Positions 16,482 through 23,878 of a stretch of DNA of 55,137 bases are shown in pieces. The notes under the pieces were generated by a model. That model was not told the DNA's origin and made no database searches. It worked only from the letters and a program-made list of their open reading frames with translations. Both the position numbers and the translations under genes were made by a program. Positions within the stretch are counted from its first letter, which is position 1, and each line of letters begins with the position of its first letter. This DNA comes from DATJSJ01 sp035504175 (GTDB taxonomy: Bacteria; Pseudomonadota; Alphaproteobacteria; Acetobacterales; Acetobacteraceae): NCBI GenBank assembly GCA_035504175.1, contig DATJSJ010000260.1, positions 1-55,137 on the forward strand, written 5' to 3'.

Positions 16482-17222
16482 ATGGAACTCGCCACCTACA
16501 TCGCCCTCTCCCGCCTGGTCGCTCAGGGCCGGGAGATGGACGTCACCGCGATGAACCTCGCCAATGCCAGCACGCCCGGCTTCAAGGCGGAGCGCGTCCT
16601 GTTCAGCGACTGGCTGGATCGGCAGGCGGGTTCCAAGACCCCTCCGGGCGGCCGCACCCTGACCTTCACCCAGGACCGCGCCACCTACCGCGATCACGAG
16701 CAGGGCGCGTTGCAGCACACCGGCAACCCGTTCGATCTCGCGATCGGCGGCAATGGCTGGTTCACCGTGCAGACGCCGCGCGGGCCGCGGCTGACCCGGG
16801 CCGGGCGGTTCTCGCCCAGCGCCGACGGGACGGTGCGCGATCTCGATGGCGACGCGCTGCTCGACACCAACGGCCAGCCGATCAAGCTCGCGCCCACCGA
16901 TGTCGGCATCCATGTGGCGGGCGACGGCACGATCAGCAGCGTCAACGGCCAGATCGCCAAGATCGGCATCGTCGCACCGAACGATCCCAACCGCATGACC
17001 GCCGAGGGCGGCCTGCTCTACCGCGCCGATGTCAACACGTCGCCGGTCGCGGCACCCCGCATCACCCAGGGCGCGCTCGAGGAGAGCAATGTCGAGCCGA
17101 TCCTCGAGACGACCAAGATGATGAACGAGCTCCGGCAGTTCCAGTTCGTCACCCAGTTCGTGCAGGCGGAATCGGACCGCCAGCAGAACGCGATCGACAA
17201 GATCACGCAGCAGCAGTCCTGA
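16482..17222 (+). CDS. flgF: Flagellar proximal rod protein FlgF
   Basis: Rod subunit of 246 residues exported by the flagellar type III apparatus. It has the N-terminal rod motif MNLANASTPGFKAERVLF, central DLAIGGNGWFTVQTPRG and a C-terminal ALEESNVEPILETTKMM segment with a helical end. Length and lack of a signal peptide fit FlgF. It is first in the flgF-flgG-flgA-flgH operon, and 11 nt separate it from flgG. Confidence 0.92.
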   Translation: MELATYIALSRLVAQGREMDVTAMNLANASTPGFKAERVLFSDWLDRQAGSKTPPGGRTLTFTQDRATYRDHEQGALQHTGNPFDLAIGGNGWFTVQTPRGPRLTRAGRFSPSADGTVRDLDGDALLDTNGQPIKLAPTDVGIHVAGDGTISSVNGQIAKIGIVAPNDPNRMTAEGGLLYRADVNTSPVAAPRITQGALEESNVEPILETTKMMNELRQFQFVTQFVQAESDRQQNAIDKITQQQS

Positions 17223-17233
17223 GGAGACGAACG

Positions 17234-18019
17234 ATGCGTGCTCTCGATATCGCCGGCACCGGCATGCAGGCGCAGCAGACCAATGTCGAAGTCATCTCCA
17301 ACAACATCGCCAACATGACGACCACCGGCTTCAAGCGCCGGCGGGCGGAGTTCCAGGATCTGATCTACCAGAACCTGCGCCGCGTCGGCTCCAACAGCTC
17401 CGACACCGGCACCATCGTGCCGTCCGGCGCGCAGGTCGGGCTCGGCGTCAAGACCGCGGCGATCTACAGCATCAACGAGCAGGGCAACCTGCAGCAGACC
17501 AGCAACAGCCTCGATCTCGCGATCCAGGGCAACGGCTACTTCCAGGTGACGCTGCCCTCGGGCGACACCGCCTACACCCGCGACGGCACGTTCAGCCTCT
17601 CGCCCGAGGGCGTGATCGTGACCGCGGACGGCTATCCCGTCGTCCCCGGCATCACCATCCCGAGCAATGCGCAGAGTGTGACGATCGACGCGACCGGCGA
17701 GGTGCAGGTGACGCTCGCCGGGCAGACCGCGCCGCAGGTCGTCGGCCAGGTTCAGATGGCGGTGTTCCCCAACGACGCCGGGCTGGAATCGCAGGGCAGC
17801 AACCTGCTGCTGCAGACCGCCGCCTCCGGCGCGCCGGTCACCGGCACACCGGGTTCGCCGGGCTTCGGCAGCGTCGAGCAGGGCTTCGTCGAAACCTCGA
17901 ACGTCAACATCGTCAGCGAGATCACCAATCTGATCACCGCGCAGCGTGCCTACGAGATGAACAGTCGGGTGATCACGACCGCCGACGAGATGATGTCGAC
18001 CCTGACGAATCTGCGGTGA
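17234..18019 (+). CDS. flgG: Flagellar distal rod protein FlgG
   Basis: Main distal rod subunit, 261 residues, the normal length. Diagnostic parts are MQAQQTNVEVISNNIANMTTTGFKRRR split around residues 10-35, LDLAIQGNGYFQV, and the C-terminus EQGFVETSNVNIVSEITNLI followed by ITTADEMMSTLTNLR. GAGGAG lies a few nt upstream of ATG 17234. It is in one operon with flgF and flgA (4 nt). Confidence 0.96.
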   Translation: MRALDIAGTGMQAQQTNVEVISNNIANMTTTGFKRRRAEFQDLIYQNLRRVGSNSSDTGTIVPSGAQVGLGVKTAAIYSINEQGNLQQTSNSLDLAIQGNGYFQVTLPSGDTAYTRDGTFSLSPEGVIVTADGYPVVPGITIPSNAQSVTIDATGEVQVTLAGQTAPQVVGQVQMAVFPNDAGLESQGSNLLLQTAASGAPVTGTPGSPGFGSVEQGFVETSNVNIVSEITNLITAQRAYEMNSRVITTADEMMSTLTNLR

Positions 18020-18023
18020 GGCG

Positions 18024-19049
18024 ATGATGCGCAGCCTGATGCGACACGGACTGATGGCGCTGCTGCTCGGCAGCACGTTGTTCACCAGCGCTGCCCCGGC
18101 GCTCGCGGCGCAGCTTCGCGCCTATCGCGCGATCACCGGCGCAGAGGTGCGGCTCTCCGACCTGTTCACCGACGTCCCGCCCGACTCGGATCCCGTGCTC
18201 GGTCCGGGCCCGGCCCCGGGCGGGCAAATCACCGTGGAGGCGCCGCAGGCGGCGGCGATCGCGACGGAATTCGGCGTCGACTGGCAGCCGGTCTCCGGCG
18301 CCGAGCGCGCGGTGATCGAGCGGGTCGGCAAGCCACTGTCGCGCGACGCCGTGCTCGCCGCGCTGCGCCGCGCCCTCGATGCCTCGGGTGTTTCCGCCGA
18401 TGCGGAGATCACCCTGCCGGACTGGACCGCACCGATGGTGTCGCCGGACGCCAAGGCCGACCCGGAGATAAGCCAGCTCGACTATGACGCGGACAGCGGC
18501 CGCTTCACCGCCCTGCTCTCGATCGTGAGCAATGACATGCCGCCGGTGCAGAGCCGCGTTTCCGGCCGGGTCGAGGAAATGGTGGAGTTGCCGGTCGCTT
18601 CCCGCCGGCTGCTGCCGGGCGACGTGATCGGCCCGGAGGATCTGCAGATGCAGCGCATCCGCCGCCCGCACCTCGCAGGCCCGCCGGTGCGCCAGCCCGC
18701 AGATGCCGTCGGCATGGCGGTGCGGCATCCGGTGATGGCCGGCGAGCCGCTGCTGGCCGCCAATCTCGTGCGACCGCCGCTGATCCGCCGCGGCGCGGAG
18801 GTGCTCCTGACCTTGGACGAGCCCGGACTGACGCTGACCGGGCAGGGCCAGGCCCTCGATTCCGGCGCGCTCGGCGAGCGCATCCGCGTCCTCAATCCGG
18901 TCTCACGCGCCGTGCTGGAGGCACAGGTGGTCGGCGAGAGCCGGGCGCGGGTGCTGCCCGGGAGCACGCCCCTCATTCCGGCGCGCGGCGACGCCCGCCT
19001 GTTCGCCGCCGCGCCCCTGCCACGCCTTGACTCGGAGAGCTTGCCATGA
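18024..19049 (+). CDS. flgA: Flagellar P-ring assembly chaperone FlgA
   Basis: Periplasmic chaperone for P-ring polymerisation, 341 residues. It has a signal peptide (about 1-29, ending ALAAQ) and a C-terminal SAF domain: ASRRLLPGDVIGPEDLQMQRI, AVRHPVMAGEPLLAANLVRPP and IRVLNPVSRAVLEAQVV. The N-terminal third is less conserved, as usual in alphaproteobacterial FlgA. Its stop overlaps the flgH start (ATGA). Confidence 0.9.
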   Translation: MMRSLMRHGLMALLLGSTLFTSAAPALAAQLRAYRAITGAEVRLSDLFTDVPPDSDPVLGPGPAPGGQITVEAPQAAAIATEFGVDWQPVSGAERAVIERVGKPLSRDAVLAALRRALDASGVSADAEITLPDWTAPMVSPDAKADPEISQLDYDADSGRFTALLSIVSNDMPPVQSRVSGRVEEMVELPVASRRLLPGDVIGPEDLQMQRIRRPHLAGPPVRQPADAVGMAVRHPVMAGEPLLAANLVRPPLIRRGAEVLLTLDEPGLTLTGQGQALDSGALGERIRVLNPVSRAVLEAQVVGESRARVLPGSTPLIPARGDARLFAAAPLPRLDSESLP

Positions 19050-19786
19050 AGCCCGCCGCCTCGCTGCTCCTGCTCGCGCCGCTGCTGCTCACCGGCTGCG
19101 GTGCCCTGACCCGGCTGTCGGAAGTGGGACGGCCGCCGGCGATGACGCCGACGGCCAATCCGACGACCGACCCGAACTGGCGCCCGGTCAGCATGCCGAT
19201 GCCGCGTCCGGAGGAGGCGCCGCCGGACGAGAACAGCCTCTGGCGCGCCGGCAGCCGCGCCTTCTTCAAGGATCAGCGCGCGGCACAGGTCGGCGACATC
19301 CTGACCGTCGTGGTCAACACCTCCGACCTCGCCAAGCTGGATGACAACACCACCCAGGGGCGCACCGGCAACGAGGGCATGGGCATGACCAACATGTTCG
19401 GCTTCGAGGCGGCGATCCCGCGCATGCTCGGCCGCGCCGTCAACCCGGCGCAGCTGGTCAACACCAACAGCACCGGCACCTCGACCGGCACCGGCAAGAT
19501 CCAGCGCGACGAGACGGTGCAGTTGCGCCTCGCCGGGGTGGTGACCCAGGTGCTGCCGAACGGCAATCTCGTCGTCTCGGCCTCGCAGGAGCTGCGGGTG
19601 AACAGCGAGCTGCGGGTATTGAAGGTGACCGGCGTCGTGCGGCCGCAGGACATCGCCAGCGACAACACGGTGACGGACGACCGCATGGCAGAGGCGCGGA
19701 TCTCCTATGGCGGGCGCGGCCAGCTCGTCGACAAGCAGACGCCGCGCTGGGGCCAGCAGGTGATGGACATCCTGCTGCCCTTCTGA
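19046..19786 (+). CDS. flgH: Flagellar L-ring lipoprotein FlgH
   Basis: Outer-membrane L-ring subunit of 246 residues. The signal ends in the lipobox LLTGC (Cys18). Family blocks SLWRAGSRAFFKDQRAAQVGDILTV, GMGMTNMFGFEA (variable region), LRLAGVVTQVLPNGNLVV, ELRVLKVTGVVRPQDI and RISYGGRGQLVDKQTPRW are read in order. It is the last gene of the flgFGAH operon. Candidate hairpin terminators follow. Confidence 0.95.
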   Translation: MKPAASLLLLAPLLLTGCGALTRLSEVGRPPAMTPTANPTTDPNWRPVSMPMPRPEEAPPDENSLWRAGSRAFFKDQRAAQVGDILTVVVNTSDLAKLDDNTTQGRTGNEGMGMTNMFGFEAAIPRMLGRAVNPAQLVNTNSTGTSTGTGKIQRDETVQLRLAGVVTQVLPNGNLVVSASQELRVNSELRVLKVTGVVRPQDIASDNTVTDDRMAEARISYGGRGQLVDKQTPRWGQQVMDILLPF

Positions 19787-19791
19787 CGGAA

Positions 19792-19831
19792 GGGACGGCC
19801 GCGTCCCGACGCGCCGCCAGAAGGGCGGCGC
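19792..19831. terminator. Hairpins between convergent flgH and the 19968 gene
   Basis: Two hairpins: GGGACG/CGTCCC (19792-19807, 6-bp stem) and GCGCCGCC-AGAAG-GGCGGCGC (19811-19831, 8-bp perfect stem). They lie between convergent genes and could stop transcription from flgH. There is no T-tract, so the call rests on place and symmetry. Confidence 0.4.
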
Positions 19832-19967
19832 GGCGCCGTCCGCCGCATCGCCGCCGCCGCGTCCCGGCCGGATCCGACCGGGGCCGGCAGTCGGCATCAG
19901 TCCGCGCTGGCCGCGAGCCGGATCGCCGCAGCCTCCCGCTGGCGCCCGGCCGACGCGTGAAACGGCG

Positions 19968-20309
19968 CTACGGCAGCAGAGCGATGCCGACGAGCCGGTT
20001 GACGGACGCCGCGACCGCCGCCAGCACCGCGTTCAGCACGGCCTGCACTTGCTGCAAGGTCGTGTTGGCAAATCCCACGATGACACTCGCCGCGGCATCG
20101 CGCAGCCCGTCGATCTCGAGACTGGCGAGCTCCTCGCTGATCGTGCCCGCGACGCGCTGAGCACCGACGGTCGCCAGGCTCTGCGCGATCATCGCCATCG
20201 ACGGCAGCACGTGCGTCTCGACGTCACGCACCAGCCCCGCGAAGGAGGAGCGTGCTTGCGGCTCGAGCACTTTCAGGATGTCGGCGGCAACACTCTGGAC
20301 GTCTGACAT
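19968..20309 (-). CDS. Small helical protein of unknown function
   Basis: Protein of 113 residues, rich in Ala, Val and Leu, apparently all-helical with amphipathic segments (FAGLVRDVETHVLPSMAMIA, LASLEIDGLRDAAASVIVGF) and no cysteine. It has no signal peptide and no clear membrane helix, although the last 30 residues are rather hydrophobic. GGGAGG lies 7 nt before ATG 20309. No family was recognised; a phasin-like or holin-like role is possible but unsupported. It is third in a three-gene unit with a lipoprotein (14 nt upstream) and a hydrolase. Confidence 0.6.
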   Translation of the reverse strand: MSDVQSVAADILKVLEPQARSSFAGLVRDVETHVLPSMAMIAQSLATVGAQRVAGTISEELASLEIDGLRDAAASVIVGFANTTLQQVQAVLNAVLAAVAASVNRLVGIALLP

Positions 20310-20323
20310 GGCGCGGCCTCCCG

Positions 20324-20968
20324 TTACGATCCGGACGCAGGTTTCAGGCTTCGCTCCGCCTGCGCGAGCTCGTTCAGGCTGATCGACACGGCGGTCACCA
20401 GCGGTGCCGAGCTGGGCTGCCCGCTGATCGTGCGATAGAGCGGCGGATCGCCGAACAGCGCCTGGCATTGCGGGTCCGGCCGACCCAGGCTGCCCGCGCC
20501 GAGCGGCTTGCAGGCGATTTCATGCGCCTGACGCAAGCGTTCCATCTGCCGCTCGGCGATCTGTGCGAGGACGGCAATGCAGGTGGCCGACCCGCCCTGC
20601 AATTGCTGCCGGACCGCCGGGGCGAGGCCCGCTGTCTGGTTTGCCCCGAGCGGGCATGGCACCCCGCCGGGCTGACCCTCTGCGGCGGACCGCAGAGCGG
20701 CAAGCCGCGCCTCGAATTCCACGTAGTCCTTCACGTGCTCGCCGTAGTAGCCGGCCGGCGTCGCCGCCTCGGTCTGCATGGTGCCGACGAAGACGTAGAA
20801 ATCCTTCTGCAGGCTCGAAGCCTCCTCCGCGATCTGTGCATCATAGGGCGGCACGAGCTGCACGCTGCAGCCCGCGGCCAGCACCGCCAGCCCCGCAAGC
20901 GCGCGGATGCAAGCGACCAGCGGGGCCCGTGTTAGGGCGTGTGTCGGGGCCTGTGTCGGGGATCGCAT
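20324..20968 (-). CDS. Putative lipoprotein, unknown function
   Basis: Protein of 214 residues with a signal peptide and lipobox VLAAGC (Cys34). The mature part is helical and has several further cysteines (GGVPCPL, SATCIAV, EIACKPL, PQCQALF), which could form disulphides in the periplasm. It has no recognised domain. ATG 20968 lies 4 nt after the stop of the upstream hydrolase gene, so co-expression with that gene is likely. Position and location suggest a partner of the hydrolase, perhaps an inhibitor or an anchor, but this is inference. Confidence 0.65.
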   Translation of the reverse strand: MRSPTQAPTHALTRAPLVACIRALAGLAVLAAGCSVQLVPPYDAQIAEEASSLQKDFYVFVGTMQTEAATPAGYYGEHVKDYVEFEARLAALRSAAEGQPGGVPCPLGANQTAGLAPAVRQQLQGGSATCIAVLAQIAERQMERLRQAHEIACKPLGAGSLGRPDPQCQALFGDPPLYRTISGQPSSAPLVTAVSISLNELAQAERSLKPASGS

Positions 20969-20972
20969 CGGG

Positions 20973-22340
20973 CTAGCCGCGACGGACCGACAGCAGCGTG
21001 TAGCGGGTGCCATCGACGACCCCGTCGCGCGGAAACGGCGCGATGCTGACGCGGTTGCCCTGGTTGCCGCCGAGCACCCGGACGGAGTCGCCGGCGTCGC
21101 CGACAAAGAAGCCGACATGCCCGCCCGAACCGCTCGCGCCGGAGCGCCGGAACACCGCAATGTCGCCCGGCGCGGGTGCCGCGGTCACCTCCTGTCCCCA
21201 GCCCTGCTCGTGCCAGGACAGCGCGGCCTTGCTGTCGGTGCCGTGCAGCCCCGCCTGCTCGACACAGTAATTGACGAAGGAGGAACACCAAGGCGTTGAG
21301 TCGGGCGCGGCACCGCCCCTGGTCGTGGCATGGTACATGACGATGCGCGGATTGTTCCCCGCGCCCGGCACTTCGCGCACGTCGAGGGCCAGCTCATCGC
21401 GCGCGACATCGATCGGCTCACGCGCCGCTGCCTGGGTCCCCGCCGGCAGCGGCAGCGGAAGCCCGCCGGAAACCAGTTGCAGGAAGGTCTCGAACATGAA
21501 GCCGTCGGCCTGCCCGTCGCCCTGAACATCGGTCTTGATCCAGGCGCCCTCCCGGCCGAGGCCGCGTACGATCGTATCGGGCGGGAGCGTGTCCAGGACG
21601 GGAAAGCCGTCGCCAGGGCCCGCCCGCAGATGCAGTCCGGACCGTGCGATGACGCGGTACAGTGCGGCGGTGGCGACGCCGGCCGGCGTTTCGAGCGGGC
21701 CGTCCGGGCCGAACTGGCCGAACCCGGTGAACGCCGGGTTGACGGTGTTGCCGTCGTAGCCGAATCCGCCGATCGGCGAATGCAGGTCGAGCTGCTGCTG
21801 AAACAGCGTCCAGCTTCCATCCGCGAGGACGCTGCGGGTGCCGGACCACCCCATCGAGCCGGCGAGCCATATGTGATCGACCAGCCCGGCTCCCTTCAGC
21901 CGCCGCCCCACCATGCCGGAGCCGTAGACGCCGATCGCGTGTCGGCCGCCGATCGCAGAGCGCGCGGCGGTGAAATAGGCCGCGATGCTGTCCAGCTCGG
22001 CGCGCTCGACGAAATCCCAGTCAACCGCGAAATAGATGGCCGAGCCCGCCGGCTGGCTCAGCTCCGACGCCAGCGCCAGAGCGCGACGCGCATCGGCATC
22101 ACCGCTCGCCGCAGTCAGATCGGCGATGATGCCGCCGGCACCAGCACGCTGCTCGAACACCGCCGCGACCGACAGTCCCGCCGCGTGCAGCGCCCGCAGC
22201 TCGCTTACCGTCAGGCACTTGCTCGGCAGCCGCTGGCTGTTCTCGTGATTGTAGTAGCGGATCACCGTCTTGACGCCGCCGGCGGCCAGCTGGCTGGCAA
22301 CGGCCTCGACCGAACTCGGCACGTCGATGATCTCGTGCAT
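20973..22340 (-). CDS. Three-domain peptidoglycan-hydrolase-like protein (DUF1906-SH3b-TIGR02594/CHAP)
   Basis: Protein of 455 residues with no signal peptide. Residues 1-205 resemble DUF1906 (Rv2525c-like glycoside-hydrolase TIM barrel): GVKTVIRYYNHEN, SAIYFAVDWDF, IGVYGSG, HIWLAGSMGW and QQQLDLHSPIGGFGYDGN. Residues 222-290 are SH3b-like (GLHLRAGPGDGFPVLDTLP). Residues 305-455 resemble the TIGR02594 cysteine-peptidase module: nucleophile Cys352 in PWCSSFVNYCVEQAG and base His408 in GGHVGFFVGD. It could cut both glycan and peptide bonds of the cell wall. It is first of a three-gene unit in the middle of flagellar genes. Lysin, toxin effector and flagellar wall-opening enzyme are all possible. 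Confidence 0.75.
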   Translation of the reverse strand: MHEIIDVPSSVEAVASQLAAGGVKTVIRYYNHENSQRLPSKCLTVSELRALHAAGLSVAAVFEQRAGAGGIIADLTAASGDADARRALALASELSQPAGSAIYFAVDWDFVERAELDSIAAYFTAARSAIGGRHAIGVYGSGMVGRRLKGAGLVDHIWLAGSMGWSGTRSVLADGSWTLFQQQLDLHSPIGGFGYDGNTVNPAFTGFGQFGPDGPLETPAGVATAALYRVIARSGLHLRAGPGDGFPVLDTLPPDTIVRGLGREGAWIKTDVQGDGQADGFMFETFLQLVSGGLPLPLPAGTQAAAREPIDVARDELALDVREVPGAGNNPRIVMYHATTRGGAAPDSTPWCSSFVNYCVEQAGLHGTDSKAALSWHEQGWGQEVTAAPAPGDIAVFRRSGASGSGGHVGFFVGDAGDSVRVLGGNQGNRVSIAPFPRDGVVDGTRYTLLSVRRG

Positions 22341-22687
22341 GGCGCTTCCCCTCCATTGAGGGCGCGGACCCTAGCACGTAATGTTGCTGGATTGTATCAT
22401 TTTCGGATGGCCAACGAGGGCCTGCCCTCGGGAGCGCCCTGTCCCGGCCACGCGCAGGGGCCCGGAGGGACGCCCGGCGGCGCCGGGCGACGAGCGCCGG
22501 CCATCGGAGACCGGATCTCCAAAGCCTTGAATCGCGACCAAAAAGGGCAAGGCTGGCCTGGGGGTCGTCCGGCAGGAATTGCCGCCGGGTACACCGCGCC
22601 ACCGGCCCGTCGCCGGCATCGGCGGCCACCGCTCACACTATTGTATAGGTACGTGCAATGCGGCCGGCGGCCCGGCCAAGCCGGCAA
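22341..22687. other. Spacer between dksA and the hydrolase gene
   Basis: A 347-nt stretch with no convincing gene. It contains AT-richer patches near 22385-22405 and 22638-22655 (TATACAAT on the minus strand, 22647-22640). These might be promoter -10 elements for the hydrolase gene, but no matching -35 is found. GC-rich symmetric sequence occurs around 22430-22500. Confidence 0.5.
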
Positions 22688-23104
22688 TCAGTCGTCGCGG
22701 CGCACCCGCTCCATCCGCTCGTGCCGCTCCTGCGCCTCGATCGAGAGCGTCGCGATCGGCCGCGCCTCCAGCCGCTTCAGGCCGATCGGCTCGGCCGTCT
22801 CCTCGCAATAGCCATAGGTGCCGGCCTCGATGCGGCCGAGGGCGAGGTCGATCTTGGCGATCAGCTTGCGCGCCCGGTCGCGGGTGCGGAGTTCCAGCGC
22901 GCGGTCGGTCTCGACGCTGGCGCGGTCGGTGATGTCGGCCTCGTGGATGCCGCCTTCCGACAGGCTGGCCAGCGTGCCGTCGGCTTCGCGCAGCAGGTCG
23001 CCCCGCCAGCGCAGCAGCTTCTGGCGGAAATACTCGACCTGCAGCGGGTTCATGAACTCCTCGTCCTCCGACGGACGATAATCCGGGGGAAGCGTCAGCA
23101 GCAT
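22688..23104 (-). CDS. dksA: DksA/TraR-family RNA polymerase-binding protein, Cys-poor
   Basis: Binds the secondary channel of RNA polymerase and, with ppGpp, resets transcription. The protein has 138 residues: a coiled coil with MNPLQVEYFRQKLLRWRGDLL and DRASVETDRALELRTRDRARKL, then a zinc-finger-like part YGYCEETAEPIGLKRLEARP. Only one of the four zinc cysteines remains, the others being Thr/Ala type residues; this is a known state for alphaproteobacterial DksA. GGAGGT lies before ATG 23104. It sits between fliX and the hydrolase trio, inside the flagellar block. Confidence 0.9.
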   Translation of the reverse strand: MLLTLPPDYRPSEDEEFMNPLQVEYFRQKLLRWRGDLLREADGTLASLSEGGIHEADITDRASVETDRALELRTRDRARKLIAKIDLALGRIEAGTYGYCEETAEPIGLKRLEARPIATLSIEAQERHERMERVRRDD

Positions 23105-23282
23105 GGGAGTCGGACCTCCGGAATCTGGACCCCCGCCCGCGTGCTGCGCGCCAGAGGCGAATTTGCGGCGGCTTATAGCGGCCGGCGGCTGCCGCGCCAA
23201 GAGCGCAACAGGAGTGTCGTACCGGCCACAGTGGCGTTGCTCATGCCGCCCGGCGTCGCGCGGAGGGCCGGCACGTCGCGGC

Positions 23283-23681
23283 TCAGCGCGGCGCCCGGCG
23301 GGCCAGTTCCACGCGCGCGCGCAACACCACGGCCTGCATCACCGCGCGCAGCCGCGGGTCGGCGGCATCGGGCACCGAAGCGGTCAGCGCCGCCAGGCGC
23401 TCCAGCCCCCCCGCATCCGCGCCACCCTCCAACAGCGCGCGTTGCAGCGCCGCGAGTTCCTCGAGCAGCGACTGACCGTGCCGGCGCGCCCGGCCGTCGC
23501 GGCTCGACGCCGCATCGTCCTGCTGCAGCGTCAGCAGCGTGTCGAGGGCCATGGCCGCCGGACCGGCAACCGGCGAACCCTCCGGCGGCGCGTCCAGCGC
23601 AACCGAGAAGCCGCCGATACCGGGCCGCCGCGCCGTGCGCGATGGCGCCGCCGCCGGCGCCAATCCTGAGACCATCAGCAT
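23283..23681 (-). CDS. fliX: Flagellar assembly regulator FliX
   Basis: Small trans-acting factor of 132 residues. In Caulobacter it couples basal-body assembly to the sigma-54 activator FlbD. Seen: a Pro/Ala-rich N-terminus with IGGFSVALD, then a helical domain MALDTLLTLQQDDAASSRDG, RRHGQSLLEELAALQRALLEG and a C-terminus DPRLRAVMQAVVLRARVELARR typical of FliX. AAAGGAA lies 9 nt before ATG 23681. It diverges from flgI across a region with a sigma-54 promoter, exactly its expected target type. Confidence 0.85.
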   Translation of the reverse strand: MLMVSGLAPAAAPSRTARRPGIGGFSVALDAPPEGSPVAGPAAMALDTLLTLQQDDAASSRDGRARRHGQSLLEELAALQRALLEGGADAGGLERLAALTASVPDAADPRLRAVMQAVVLRARVELARRAPR

Positions 23682-23716
23682 ACGCGCGGTTCCTTTCGAC
23701 CCACCTCACCCGACCC

Positions 23717-23749
23717 CCGGCAGTTCCTGCCGCGCCACCAGGCAGTTCC
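23717..23749. promoter_or_regulatory. Activator sites upstream of flgI promoter (FlbD-like)
   Basis: CCGGCAG-TTC-CTGCCGC (23717-23733) is a near-perfect palindrome, and GGCAGTTCC recurs at 23741-23749, 22 bp (two helical turns) from the first copy at 23719. They lie about 83-115 nt before the predicted flgI start. The core GGCAG-N3-CTGCC is shared with the site upstream of flgF. Confidence 0.6.
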
Positions 23750-23805
23750 GCGCCACCGTTGCGCCCGCCCGATCCCGCCACCGCCGGCGATCCGGGTCCC
23801 GGCGC

Positions 23806-23820
23806 TGGCACGCCGCTTGC
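23806..23820 (+). promoter_or_regulatory. Sigma-54 promoter of flgI operon
   Basis: TGGCACG-CCGC-TTGC matches the RpoN consensus with 12 nt between the -24 G (23808) and the -12 C (23820). Transcription is predicted near 23832, 47 nt before the GTG start of flgI. Confidence 0.85.
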
Positions 23821-23878
23821 GACACGGTCGGCAAGCCCAGACTGGGGCCGAAAGCTTTACGATCCGGAAACCACGCCC

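Noticed and set aside
22391..22647. Promoter for the hydrolase gene at TACAAT (22396-22391) or TATACAAT (22647-22640)
   Set aside because: Neither has a -35-like hexamer at the right distance on the minus strand.
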